Assembly: GCA_965652575.1 (NCBI GenBank)
Contig: CBFGWQ010000018.1
Span: forward strand, 1-35,362
Source of the DNA: Arenibacter sp965652575
GTDB taxonomy: Bacteria; Bacteroidota; Bacteroidia; Flavobacteriales; Flavobacteriaceae
Reading direction: 5' to 3'
DNA length: 35,362 nt
Shown: piece by piece, positions 1-8,874 of the stretch
How positions within the stretch are numbered: position 1 is the stretch's first letter
Layout: each line of letters opens with the position of its first letter
Program-made: the position numbers and the translations under genes
The notes under the pieces: model-generated
Database searches by the model: none
Told to the model about the DNA's origin: nothing
The model's input: only the letters and a program-made list of their open reading frames with translations

Positions 1-2
1 TA

Positions 3-58
3 CATTAAATCATTGCTTCATTGGTGCATTACTTCATTGAATCATTGGTACATTAATT
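3..58. repeat. Tandem array of seven 8-bp units, consensus CATTRNNN
   Basis: Seven consecutive octamers start with CATTA or CATTG: cattaaat, cattgctt, cattggtg, cattactt, cattgaat, cattggta, cattaatt. The first five bases of each unit are fixed apart from an A/G choice at the fifth; the last three vary. The array abuts and overlaps the lepB stop codon (TAA at 53-55 on the minus strand), and may continue to the left of the window. A short degenerate echo (cattaagt, cattttaa) lies between lepB and dapB near 1829-1844. Role unknown; it is not a hairpin. Confidence 0.75.
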
Positions 59-1783
59 GGTTACTTTCTTCCTTTTCCTAAAGAAATCAAATATGAACCA
101 GGCTGCCAATAAAATCAAGAAATACTTAAAGTAGGAGGTAGGCTCGCCATCACCGTTTACAGTAGTAAAGACCCTGTCCCACCTTATCTTCCAGTTGCCC
201 ATGCCATCGTTAATGCCATCAATACTCATCCATATAAATATGGGGGTTCCTACGATATGGTCCTCAGGAACATAGCCCCAGAACCTACTGTCTTCCGATC
301 TGTGCCTATTGTCTCCCATCATCCAATAGTAATTCTGTTTAAAAGTGTAGGAATTGGCAACTTCGCCATTAATGAGGATCTGATTTCCATTTACCTTAAT
401 ATCATTTCCTTCATATTCCTTAATTATTTTTTTATAAATGGGAAGTACGTCTAGGTCAATAGGGACCGTTTTTCCTTTTTCGGGAATATAAATTGGATCC
501 ATGTTGTCCACAGTGCCTGCATGTGCGGCATCTTGTGGAAAAATGGAAGTATCGGGATTTTTATAAGAAAATTTATTGATAGAGATAATTCCGTCCTTCC
601 CCGTATAATTTTTGGCCTCGGCCTCGGTCAGATTAAAGAGCGCCATGTTCTTCATGTCTTCGGACTTTAAGTAGTCCCTTACCTTTTGGTTGCCCATGCT
701 ACCGGCGTAATAGGTATAGGAGGAATCGGATTTTATCTGTTCCAAGTTCATAGCTTGTATTACTTCGGTAGCCCTTTCCTGTTGGAGGGAGCTGTTGGGA
801 ACACGGATTACGTTCCCCGATAGGTTATCCCTGCCCAAAAGTGCTATGGCGGCATTGGAAAATTGGCCGTCCACGGTAACGGTGTGCAGGAATTCGGGCT
901 TTGCCCTATAGGGTAAAACCGTTTTTTTTCCATTGATGTATACATAACCATCCTTAATGGTCAATGAATCTCCCGGTACCCCTACACAGCGTTTTACATA
1001 GTTGGATTTTTTGTCGATGGGTTTGCGTACCCCCTGCTGTTTTTTAAAGAATTGGTAAACCGTATCCGCGGGCCAACTAAATACAACGATATCGTTTCGT
1101 TTTACCTTTTTAAACCCCGGAAACCTTAGGTACGGTAATTGTAATTTGTTCCAGATAGAAGTCTTATAGGTGGCAGGGTCTACATCCGCAACGTAGGACC
1201 TGGTCTTGAGTATGGGCAGGGTATCGTGGACCATGGGCGCAGCCACAGTGGTCATTGGTATCCGGGCTCCATAATGAAACTTGCTTACAAAAAGGAAATC
1301 GCCTACCAAAAGGGTTTTTTCCAGGGAAGAGGTAGGGATAACAAAGGGTTGGATTAAATAGGTGTGGACCAAAGTGGCGGCCACAATGGCAAATACTATG
1401 GAACTGACCCATTCCCCGAGTGCGGTTTTGGGGTGAATGTCCCTATTTTCAATATATTTTACATCCTCAAAATAGTTCACATAGTAGATATACAGTCCAA
1501 GGGTCAATATGGCCAGCCAAGTATCCAGCAGACTATTTTTTCCAAAACTTCTAAGGGTCTCTACCCAGACAACGGGAAACATCAATAAATTGATGATAGG
1601 GATAAAAAGTAGGATTACCCACCATTTGGGCCTATTGATAATCCGCATCAGGACAATGGCATTATAAACAGGGATTGCCGCTTCCCAGGCTTTACGTCCT
1701 GCCTTTACATATAATTTCCATGTGCCTAAAAAATGTACCACCTGAATGATTAAAATAAAAATAATCCACTGTGTGCCGTTCAT
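53..1783 (-). CDS. lepB: Signal peptidase I, long Bacteroidota form
   Basis: Membrane serine protease that removes signal peptides from exported proteins. The 576-residue product is much longer than E. coli LepB (324). Residues 1-115 form several hydrophobic helices with a DUF5684-like look, followed by a further membrane segment at about 125-147. The S26 boxes are clear: box B with catalytic Ser153 (TSSLEKTL), box D with catalytic Lys264 (YVKRCVGVPGD) and box E GDNRHRSEDSRFWG at 490-503. A long insertion of roughly 200 residues separates boxes D and E. The C-terminus has one more hydrophobic segment (about 552-567) and a basic tail. The start is ATG. It is the last gene of the parA-parB-DUF5683-dapB-lepB run, 81 bp after dapB, a gene order I recall as common in flavobacteria. 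Confidence 0.95.
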   Translation of the reverse strand: MNGTQWIIFILIIQVVHFLGTWKLYVKAGRKAWEAAIPVYNAIVLMRIINRPKWWVILLFIPIINLLMFPVVWVETLRSFGKNSLLDTWLAILTLGLYIYYVNYFEDVKYIENRDIHPKTALGEWVSSIVFAIVAATLVHTYLIQPFVIPTSSLEKTLLVGDFLFVSKFHYGARIPMTTVAAPMVHDTLPILKTRSYVADVDPATYKTSIWNKLQLPYLRFPGFKKVKRNDIVVFSWPADTVYQFFKKQQGVRKPIDKKSNYVKRCVGVPGDSLTIKDGYVYINGKKTVLPYRAKPEFLHTVTVDGQFSNAAIALLGRDNLSGNVIRVPNSSLQQERATEVIQAMNLEQIKSDSSYTYYAGSMGNQKVRDYLKSEDMKNMALFNLTEAEAKNYTGKDGIISINKFSYKNPDTSIFPQDAAHAGTVDNMDPIYIPEKGKTVPIDLDVLPIYKKIIKEYEGNDIKVNGNQILINGEVANSYTFKQNYYWMMGDNRHRSEDSRFWGYVPEDHIVGTPIFIWMSIDGINDGMGNWKIRWDRVFTTVNGDGEPTSYFKYFLILLAAWFIFDFFRKRKKVTN

Positions 1784-1864
1784 ATCGGTAATTGTTAATT
1801 AAGGATCGATGGTTTAAGGTCCATCAAGCATTAAGTCATTTTAATTTGTTCTTTGTTACGTTCT

Positions 1865-2566
1865 TTAACTAAGGTTTAACACGTCCTTCATGGTGAAAAC
1901 CCCTGTTTTTCCAACGATCCACTCTGCGGCGATCACTGCCCCTAGTGCAAAACCTTCCCTATTATGGGCGGTATGTTTAATTTCAATGCCATCCACTTCG
2001 CTTTCATAAGAAACGGTATGGGTTCCGGGCGTATCGCCGATTCGCTTGGCGGTAATGGGGATTTCCCTATCCCCGGCACTGTCCAATTTCCAACCCTTGT
2101 AATCGGTATTGTCAATAACCCCTTCGGCCAGGGTAATGGCCGTTCCGCTGGGGGCATCCAATTTTTGGGTATGGTGGATCTCCTCCATGGCCACTCTATA
2201 TTGATCTTGGGGTGCCATTAATTTAGCCAAATGGGAGTTCAGTTCAAAAAAAAGGTTGACACCCAAACTGAAGTTGGAGGCGTAAATGAATGCGCCATTA
2301 TTTTTTTCGCACAATTCCACTGCTTTTTGGTAATCCTGAAGCCAACCGGTAGTTCCGGAAATAATGGGGACATGGTGTTCCAGACAGTTCTTTATGTTTC
2401 CATAGGCTGCGTTGGGCATACTAAAATCGATGGCAACATCGATTTCCGAAAAATTGATATCCGTAGCGTCCAAATCAATTTTAGCTACAATATTATGGTT
2501 TCTTTCCAGGGCGATCTTTTCGATCATTTTCCCCATTTTACCATATCCGAACAAGGCAATATTCAT
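1865..2566 (-). CDS. dapB: 4-hydroxy-tetrahydrodipicolinate reductase
   Basis: Reduces hydroxy-tetrahydrodipicolinate with NAD(P)H in the diaminopimelate/lysine pathway, feeding peptidoglycan and lysine synthesis in the cytosol. The 233-residue protein starts with a Rossmann nucleotide-binding loop GYGKMG (7-12), has SGTTG at 70-74, and carries the family signature EIHHTQKLDAPSGTA at 129-143 with the acid/base His131 and Lys135. It is shorter than E. coli DapB (273 residues), as I recall for Bacteroidota forms. The ATG at 2566 lies 3 bp after the stop of the DUF5683 gene, so the two are probably co-transcribed and translationally coupled. Confidence 0.96.
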   Translation of the reverse strand: MNIALFGYGKMGKMIEKIALERNHNIVAKIDLDATDINFSEIDVAIDFSMPNAAYGNIKNCLEHHVPIISGTTGWLQDYQKAVELCEKNNGAFIYASNFSLGVNLFFELNSHLAKLMAPQDQYRVAMEEIHHTQKLDAPSGTAITLAEGVIDNTDYKGWKLDSAGDREIPITAKRIGDTPGTHTVSYESEVDGIEIKHTAHNREGFALGAVIAAEWIVGKTGVFTMKDVLNLS

Positions 2567-2569
2567 AAA

Positions 2570-3217
2570 TTAAAACTTAATGGTTAATGCCATACCATAT
2601 ACTGGTTTGGCGGTAATGGCATCCAGATCCAAATATGGTTTAAAATCCATACTAAGGTCGTCATCCACGTTAAATTGCTTTAAATGGGAATCAACATTGG
2701 CATCCACAATATTTAGGGCGTACATCCCGATGGTGACCAACAGCCATAGATCCCGGTCTTCCTGATATCTTTTTTGCGCACTTTCCAATGCGGCCACCGA
2801 AAAGTCAGGATCTGCCCCTGGAGGATTGGGCGTGCCCAGATCATAAAATTCATCATCCGTAAAACCGGCCTGCCGGCGTTTAAATGCCGTTCTAAAACGG
2901 TCGTACAGATCATCGTTGTATATATAGCCATAAATTCCCCCGCCAATAATGGCATAAACCAAGGGGACCTTCCAATAACGTTTGTTATATATTTGGCCAA
3001 GCCCGGGAAATACGGCCGAGTAGAAGGCGGCCTTACTGGGTGCCAAAGGATTTATGGCCCTTTTTTTTGCCTTAAGGGTGTCGACAACGGAAATCCCTTC
3101 CTTTTTAAGGGAGGTAGTAATGGAATCTGATGCCTGGGAATTGTTTTCTTCCTCCTGTGCTTGTCCAAAGGTGATAAGAAGAATATATATAGCCAGTGAT
3201 ACAAGATATTTACTCAC
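2570..3217 (-). CDS. DUF5683 domain protein, exported or membrane protein
   Basis: Function unknown. The 215-residue product begins with a signal-peptide-like stretch (about 1-20, ending FGQAQ) and an acidic, Ser/Thr-rich linker. The conserved DUF5683 block follows: SAVFPGLGQIYNKRYWKVPL at about 68-87, then a hydrophobic segment, and a second hydrophobic segment around WLLVTIGMYALNIVDAN. The tail ends in an aromatic residue, as in many outer-membrane proteins. The only reasonable start is GTG at 3215-3217, which overlaps the parB stop by 8 bp (GTGAGTAA). The DUF5683 family sits between parB and dapB in many flavobacteria from memory, but no role is established; a link to the cell envelope is only suggested by its neighbours. 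Confidence 0.88.
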   Translation of the reverse strand: MSKYLVSLAIYILLITFGQAQEEENNSQASDSITTSLKKEGISVVDTLKAKKRAINPLAPSKAAFYSAVFPGLGQIYNKRYWKVPLVYAIIGGGIYGYIYNDDLYDRFRTAFKRRQAGFTDDEFYDLGTPNPPGADPDFSVAALESAQKRYQEDRDLWLLVTIGMYALNIVDANVDSHLKQFNVDDDLSMDFKPYLDLDAITAKPVYGMALTIKF

Positions 3218-4136
3218 CCGTAATCAATTTTTTTAACCGATTGAATTCTTCCTTGGAATGAAAGGGGATGGTGATTTTTCCTTTGCCTTTTTCAGAGGCC
3301 TTAATATCTACTTTTACCGATAAATAATCCGAGAACGCACCCAGGTTTTTACTGATAAAATCTGGGCTAACGGAGGCTTTTTTTGGCTCTTTTCCCGATA
3401 GTGCCGTAACCTGGGCATTAGGGGTGCCGCCTTCTTGATAATCCTTTACTGCCTTTTCCGTATCCCTTACCGAAAGGTTTTCCCCTATAATTTTTTCGTA
3501 TAGGGCAATTTGGTCCAGTTTTTTTTCCACATTGACCAATGCCCTTCCGTGGCCCATACTCACAAAGCCGTCACGTATTCCGGTCTGGATAATGGGATCC
3601 AAGCGTAGTAATCGTAAATAGTTGGTTATCGTAGAACGTTTTTTGCCTACCCGTTCGCTCATTTTCTCCTGGGTCAATTGGATTTCATCGATCAATCTTT
3701 GGTAGGATAAAGCAATTTCAATGGGGTCCAGATCCTGTCGTTGAATATTTTCGACCAATGCCATTTCCAGGGATTCCTGGTCGTTTGCAATACGGATATA
3801 GGCCGGTATGGTCTCCAGACCAATTAATTTGGATGCCCTGTACCTGCGTTCCCCTGAGACCAATTGATATTTATTGAAATCCAGCTTTCTTACCGTTATA
3901 GGCTGTATTACCCCCAATTCCTTTATGGAAGAGGCCAATTCCTGTAATGCCTCATCATTGAAATTGGAACGGGGCTGAAATGGGTTTACATCTATGGAGT
4001 CCATATCCAACTCTACAATATTGCCCACAACCTTATCGGCATTTTTGTCACTGGCCGATTGAATATCGTTTTCCGGATCTTTTAATAGGGCCGATAAACC
4101 ACGGCCCAACGCTTGCTTTTTTATCGCTTTCGCCAT
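3210..4136 (-). CDS. parB: Chromosome partitioning protein ParB
   Basis: CTP-dependent DNA clamp that loads at parS sites and works with ParA in chromosome segregation. The 308-residue protein has the N-terminal ParA-contact motif ALGRGLSALL (9-18), then the CTP-binding fold with PFQPR (52-56), GERRYRAS (95-102) and ENIQRQDL (129-136), a helix-turn-helix at about 156-178, and a C-terminal dimerisation region after a variable linker. All signature residues of chromosomal ParB are present. Its ATG shares one base with the parA stop (TAATG), so translation is coupled. No canonical parS (TGTTNCACGTGAAACA) was seen in the window. Confidence 0.96.
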   Translation of the reverse strand: MAKAIKKQALGRGLSALLKDPENDIQSASDKNADKVVGNIVELDMDSIDVNPFQPRSNFNDEALQELASSIKELGVIQPITVRKLDFNKYQLVSGERRYRASKLIGLETIPAYIRIANDQESLEMALVENIQRQDLDPIEIALSYQRLIDEIQLTQEKMSERVGKKRSTITNYLRLLRLDPIIQTGIRDGFVSMGHGRALVNVEKKLDQIALYEKIIGENLSVRDTEKAVKDYQEGGTPNAQVTALSGKEPKKASVSPDFISKNLGAFSDYLSVKVDIKASEKGKGKITIPFHSKEEFNRLKKLITGE

Positions 4137-4915
4137 TATGCTGTCTCCTTGTTTTTTACAACTACTTCATTTGCCAAATTCAAATAATTGGCAGCTCCCT
4201 TACTACTGGCATCATATTTAATAATGCTTTCACCATAACTAGGGGCTTCGCTCAATCTTACATTTCTTTGTATGATGGTATCGAATACCATTTCGGAAAA
4301 GTGTTTTTTTACTTCCTCCACTACCTGGTTGGACAGCCTTAATCTGGAATCGTACATGGTAAGTACCATTCCTTCTATATCCAATTCGGGATTATGGATT
4401 TTTTGGACACTTTTTATGGTATTCAATAATTTGCCCAGACCTTCCAATGCAAAATACTCACATTGAATAGGTATCATAACGGAATCGGCCGCAGTAAGGG
4501 CGTTCAATGTTAAGAGTCCAAGCGAGGGCGCACAATCTATAAGAATATAGTCGTATTTGTCCTTGAGGCCACGAATGGCATTTTTTAACATATATTCCCT
4601 ATCGTCCTTGTCCACCAATTCAATTTCAATGGCTACAAGATCAATGTGTGCCGGGATAAGATCTACATTTGGGGAGGAGGTCTTAATAATGGTTTCTTCG
4701 GCGGACTTGGTATGTTCCAATAACTGGTAAGTTCCCAATTCGATACTATCTACATCCAAACCCAACCCGGAAGTTGCATTCGCCTGGGGGTCGGCGTCTA
4801 TTAGTAATACTTTTTTTTCCAATACACCTAAGGAAGCGGCCAAATTCACTGAAGTAGTCGTTTTTCCTACACCTCCCTTTTGATTAGCAATAGCAATTAT
4901 TTTGCCCATTATCAT
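4136..4915 (-). CDS. parA: Chromosome partitioning ATPase ParA (Soj type)
   Basis: ATP-dependent dimerising, DNA-binding ATPase that positions the ParB-bound origin region. The 259-residue protein has the deviant Walker A box KGGVGKTT (13-20), the Walker A' segment LLIDADPQANAT (36-47) and a Walker B-like LIDCAPSLG. It lacks the N-terminal helix-turn-helix of plasmid type Ia ParA, so it is the chromosomal Soj form. Two ATG codons are possible, at 4915 and at 4909 (MGKIIA); the second matches the usual Soj N-terminus better. It is the first gene of the parAB-DUF5683-dapB-lepB run; upstream lies a 326-bp non-coding gap. Confidence 0.96.
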   Translation of the reverse strand: MIMGKIIAIANQKGGVGKTTTSVNLAASLGVLEKKVLLIDADPQANATSGLGLDVDSIELGTYQLLEHTKSAEETIIKTSSPNVDLIPAHIDLVAIEIELVDKDDREYMLKNAIRGLKDKYDYILIDCAPSLGLLTLNALTAADSVMIPIQCEYFALEGLGKLLNTIKSVQKIHNPELDIEGMVLTMYDSRLRLSNQVVEEVKKHFSEMVFDTIIQRNVRLSEAPSYGESIIKYDASSKGAANYLNLANEVVVKNKETA

Positions 4916-5241
4916 AGTAAGTTAGGGGGTAAAAATACGATTATTTAAGTTGTTATAAAATGTATTTTGTTAACACTGGGTGAATAACTGTAGTCTTTGG
5001 CGTTAAAGTACGTTAAAGTCGTATAGGATTTGTTGTCAGGCAATTAATGGTTTATTGTTTTTTCGTGAATCACTTATACACAACTTATCAATGGGGCCAG
5101 TTACTGTATTATAGAGAAATTGTGGAACGAAGCGCGATGAGAAGGGGCCATTGGTCAAATGTCCATGCCCTTTATCTTTTTTCCCTGTCCGTTGGTCCGG
5201 ACCTGTTTTGATGTCCGTACCTAAGTTTATGTCCAAGGATA
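4916..5241. other. Non-coding gap between parA and scpA with a DnaA-box-like 9-mer
   Basis: No convincing gene. TTATACACA at 5074-5082 matches the DnaA-box consensus TTWTNCACA, and the minus strand at 4979-4987 reads TTATTCACC, one mismatch away. The first 100 bases next to parA are AT-rich. A 10-bp palindrome GGTCCGGACC lies at 5194-5203, flanked on both sides by further GTCCG words. A 69-codon minus-strand frame (5036-5245) covers much of the gap but has no recognisable motif and runs into the end of scpA. The gap must hold the parA promoter, but I see no clear TAnnTTTG box. Confidence 0.5.
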
Positions 5242-7416
5242 TCATGTACTAAGGATTTTAAGAATTTCGATGGCCGTATCGCTTATTTTTGTACCGGGGC
5301 CAAAAATTGCCACAGCTCCTGCTTCATATAAAAAATCGTAATCCTTTTTGGGTATTACCCCACCTACAACGACCAAAATATCTTCGCGTCCATAAGCCCT
5401 TAATTCCTGCAGTAGCTGGGGTACCAAGGTCTTATGCCCGCCTGCCAGGGAGGAGATCCCCAATACATGGACGTCGTTTTCCACGGCTTGTTTTGCCGCT
5501 TCCGCCGGGGTCTGGAACAAGGGACCGATATCCACATCAAAACCCAGATCGGCATATCCGGTCGCCACAATTTTGGCACCACGGTCGTGACCGTCCTGCC
5601 CCATTTTGGCGATCATTATCCTAGGCCTACGGCCTTCCTGCTCGGCAAAACTGTCCGCCATTTGCCTAGCTGTCCCAAAGCTGTCATCTCCTTTAATTTC
5701 TTTTGAATACACCCCGGTAAACGAATTAATAATTGCCTTGTGCCTCCCAAAGGCATTCTCCAAGGCCTTGCTGATTTCGCCCAGCGTAGCCCTTGCCCTT
5801 GCGGCCTTTATAGCTAAAGCTAATAAATTTTTATCTTCTATGGCATTTATATCGGCGGTTATGGAGGAAATTGGCTTCATTCTTTCCTTGGCAATTTTGG
5901 TGAGTGTGGAAAGCGTTTGCTGCACTTCATGTTCGTTTCTATTTGCCCTTAGCATATGCAAACGTGCCAATTGCCGATTTCTGACCTCTTCATTGTCCAC
6001 TTCCAATATTTGAAGGTCATCATCTGTTTTGGACAGGAATTTATTTACACCAACTATAATGTCCCTGCCACTGTCTATACGGGCCTGTTTTTTTGCGGCG
6101 GCCTCCTCTATCCTTAATTTTGGAATTCCGGCGTCCAAGGCCTTGGTCATTCCCCCCAATTTTTCTACTTCACTTATAAGGGCCCATGCTTTTTGTACAA
6201 TCCCGTCCGTTAGCTTTTCTAAATAATAACTGCCGGCCCAAGGGTCTACCGTTTTAGTGATTTCGGTCTCTTTTTGCAGATATAATTGCGTATTTCTGGC
6301 AATACGCGCAGAAAAATCCGTGGGGAGTGCCATGGCCTCATCCAAGGCATTGGTATGTAAGCTTTGTGTGCCGCCAAAAACTGCTGCGGCCGCCTCAATG
6401 GTCGTTCGGGTAATATTGTTGAAAGGGTCTTGTTCGGTAAGGCTCCAACCGCTGGTCTGGCAATGGGCCCTTAGGGTGAGCGATTTTTCATTTTTTGGGT
6501 TAAACTGTTTTACCAATTTGGCCCAGAGCATTCTGCCGGCCCTCATTTTGGCTATTTCCATAAAATGGTTCATCCCGATTCCCCAAAAAAAGGATAATCT
6601 TGGGGCAAAATCGTCAATATCCAAGCCGGCTTTTAAGCCGGTCCTAATATATTCCAGTCCATCGGCCAAGGTATAGGCCAATTCAATATCGGCAGTGGCC
6701 CCGGCCTCGTGCATATGATAACCGGATATGCTTATACTATTAAATTGGGGCATAAACTTACTGGAATATTCAAAAATATCGGCAACGATCTGCATAGATG
6801 GAGCAGGAGGATATATGTAGGTGTTCCTTACCATAAATTCCTTAAGAATATCGTTCTGTATGGTTCCCGAAAGGTCTTTGGGCAAAACGCCCTGTTCTTC
6901 TGCAGCTACGATATAAAAAGCCATTATGGGCAATACCGCTCCGTTCATGGTCATGGAAACCGACATTTTATCCAAGGGGATATCCCGGAACAGAGTTTTC
7001 ATATCCTCTACAGAATCTATGGCTACACCTGCCTTGCCCACATCGCCCACCACCCTGGGATGATCACTGTCATATCCCCTATGGGTCGGTAGGTCAAAAG
7101 CTACGGATAGGCCTTTTTGTCCCGCCCTGAGATTTTTTCTGTAAAAGGCATTACTTTCCCCTGCGGTCGAGAACCCCGCGTACTGCCTTATGGTCCATGG
7201 TCTGCTGACGTACATGGTGGAATAGGGGCCCCGTAGAAAAGGAGGTATGCCCGCGGCGAAATTTAAATGCTCCAAATCTTCAATATCTTCCCTGGTATAG
7301 TTTTTTTTCAAGGGTATTCCTTCTGCAGTTACATACGGCAAAACGGAGTCCTGATTCCGATGATCCTTTTCCGGAACCGATTTGAGTTGCATATGTTGAA
7401 GGTTTTTTCTTGGCAT
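5242..7416 (-). CDS. scpA: Methylmalonyl-CoA mutase large (catalytic, B12-binding) subunit
   Basis: Interconverts succinyl-CoA and (R)-methylmalonyl-CoA using adenosylcobalamin, linking propionyl-CoA to the TCA cycle. The 724-residue protein has the TIM-barrel mutase domain at about 30-560, with the substrate-contact region TMYVSRPWTIRQYAGFSTA (67-85) and SGYHMHEAGA (231-240), and a C-terminal cobalamin domain at about 595-720. The cobalt-ligating His610 is in DGHDRG (608-613), followed by SSLAGGH (655-661) and GGVIP (685-689). All catalytic elements appear intact. The start is ATG at 7416, 75 bp after mutA, so the two subunits are encoded in tandem. It is the last gene of the udk-led run. 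Confidence 0.97.
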   Translation of the reverse strand: MPRKNLQHMQLKSVPEKDHRNQDSVLPYVTAEGIPLKKNYTREDIEDLEHLNFAAGIPPFLRGPYSTMYVSRPWTIRQYAGFSTAGESNAFYRKNLRAGQKGLSVAFDLPTHRGYDSDHPRVVGDVGKAGVAIDSVEDMKTLFRDIPLDKMSVSMTMNGAVLPIMAFYIVAAEEQGVLPKDLSGTIQNDILKEFMVRNTYIYPPAPSMQIVADIFEYSSKFMPQFNSISISGYHMHEAGATADIELAYTLADGLEYIRTGLKAGLDIDDFAPRLSFFWGIGMNHFMEIAKMRAGRMLWAKLVKQFNPKNEKSLTLRAHCQTSGWSLTEQDPFNNITRTTIEAAAAVFGGTQSLHTNALDEAMALPTDFSARIARNTQLYLQKETEITKTVDPWAGSYYLEKLTDGIVQKAWALISEVEKLGGMTKALDAGIPKLRIEEAAAKKQARIDSGRDIIVGVNKFLSKTDDDLQILEVDNEEVRNRQLARLHMLRANRNEHEVQQTLSTLTKIAKERMKPISSITADINAIEDKNLLALAIKAARARATLGEISKALENAFGRHKAIINSFTGVYSKEIKGDDSFGTARQMADSFAEQEGRRPRIMIAKMGQDGHDRGAKIVATGYADLGFDVDIGPLFQTPAEAAKQAVENDVHVLGISSLAGGHKTLVPQLLQELRAYGREDILVVVGGVIPKKDYDFLYEAGAVAIFGPGTKISDTAIEILKILST

Positions 7417-7491
7417 TGCTTTTGTTCTTCTTGCTCCGATCTACACTTGCTTTGTAATTGATATTTTTTAGAAAAAGGTAGTATGGCACCT

Positions 7492-8874
7492 TTATTCGGT
7501 TCTCAATCGCTCCTGTTCCCATTCTTCGGACAATCTTTTTTCAAAGACGGGCGCTATCAAGGTTTTTCGGGTATTGGTTTTTACAAAGGGGTACAGTTCC
7601 AAACTGCCCTTCATTTTATCCGATCTGGAGGCATATTTATTGGTACCTATGAGGATTTTATCCCCTTTGTTAAAACGTTCCTGTTCCTTGGTGGCGCTTT
7701 CCTTTATTTTTTTTTGAATGATATGTTCTTTCAATTGCACCAGAAATCCGCCACCTGCTTCAATCTGTTTAAAAAGGTCCAAGGCCTTGGAGGAGAGTTG
7801 ATGGGTTATGTGCTCTATATAATAAGTTCCATCGGCCGCATTGTCGACTTTGTCAAAATAGCTTTCATTTTTTAAGATCAACAGTTGGTTTCTGGCCATA
7901 CGCTCCCCAAATTCATTGTCCTTATGGTAAATGGCATCATAGGGCATATTCAATATTGTATCCGCTTCGCCTAAGATGGCCGACATACATTCCGTTGCGG
8001 TACGGAGCATATTGGTATTGTAATCGTACAAGGTCTTATTTCTCATAGTGGGCGTAGCTATAATATGGCAATGTTCCCTGGCCCCATATTCCCGTGCCAG
8101 GGTTCCGAACAAAATCCGAAGGGCCCTTAATTTTGCTATTTCAAAGAAATAGTTGCCCCCAACGGAGACCTTAAAGGCTATAACTGTACTTTTTAGCTTG
8201 TCCTTATGGTGGTCATTAATATAATTTAAATATTCATTGGCGTGAGCAAGGGCATAGGCCAATTGCTGTACCATATTGGCTCCGGCATTTCCATAGAGGG
8301 CCACATCCACCCCCAAGGTTTGGGCGTGATTTAAATTTAGGATTTCCCCTACTATTTTATGGTCTTGATCCAGGTTGAAGCGCCAATTGCCATTTCTGGC
8401 CAGATGACCAATAATATCGATATTGGTAAATACCTTGCTATGATGGTTTTCCGTTGCCGTTAAAAGTGTTTTTACAAAGGCAAAGGATAGAAATTGAAGG
8501 TTAAAATGGATAGCGGTTTTGCTGAGGTCGATTTCATTAAGTAGTCCATAAATATCTATCCCCGAGGAGGGAATGGTAAAATAAATACATTCGGCTCCTC
8601 TTGATATGGCATCCAGGGCTTTCTTGTTGGCCATTTCGGCATTTCCGGCATATATTGCCTGTGCTATGCTCCAGTCGTCATCTTTGGATTTTAAGGAAGC
8701 CCCCTGCACCCTTAGGTCTTCGGAGTTGTAAAACGGTTTTACCTTAATGCCTTCGGGAGATTCCCAGACCAAGGTATTGTTGTAATCCCCGCCCTGCAAT
8801 TCAAACTGTATCTTTTGTTTCCAGGCTTTGGATGAAATCTCTTGAAAATCGTCAAAGAGTTGGGACTTACTCAT
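7492..8874 (-). CDS. mutA: Methylmalonyl-CoA mutase small subunit, short form
   Basis: Structural partner of ScpA in a heterodimeric mutase. The product is about 460 residues and shows the mutase barrel fold, including YGNAGANMVQQLAYALAHA, which parallels the large-subunit GYHMHEAGATADIELAYTLA segment without its catalytic His. It ends soon after the barrel and has no DxHxxG cobalamin domain, whereas classical small subunits such as that of Propionibacterium are over 600 residues and keep a degenerate one. I recall short forms like this in flavobacteria, so it is probably normal rather than truncated. Two ATGs are adjacent (8877 and 8874); the second gives an 8-bp overlap (ATGAGTAA) with the upstream stop, a junction type seen elsewhere in the window. 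Confidence 0.93.
   Translation of the reverse strand: MSKSQLFDDFQEISSKAWKQKIQFELQGGDYNNTLVWESPEGIKVKPFYNSEDLRVQGASLKSKDDDWSIAQAIYAGNAEMANKKALDAISRGAECIYFTIPSSGIDIYGLLNEIDLSKTAIHFNLQFLSFAFVKTLLTATENHHSKVFTNIDIIGHLARNGNWRFNLDQDHKIVGEILNLNHAQTLGVDVALYGNAGANMVQQLAYALAHANEYLNYINDHHKDKLKSTVIAFKVSVGGNYFFEIAKLRALRILFGTLAREYGAREHCHIIATPTMRNKTLYDYNTNMLRTATECMSAILGEADTILNMPYDAIYHKDNEFGERMARNQLLILKNESYFDKVDNAADGTYYIEHITHQLSSKALDLFKQIEAGGGFLVQLKEHIIQKKIKESATKEQERFNKGDKILIGTNKYASRSDKMKGSLELYPFVKTNTRKTLIAPVFEKRLSEEWEQERLRTE

Noticed and set aside
4916..5241. parS site next to parAB
   Set aside because: No TGTTNCACGTGAAACA-like sequence was found here or elsewhere in the window.
5036..5245. 69-codon minus-strand open frame between parA and scpA
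   Set aside because: No motif, no hydrophobic or coiled pattern, low-complexity Lys/Gly/His stretch, overlaps the scpA stop and the GTCCG palindrome; better explained as non-coding.
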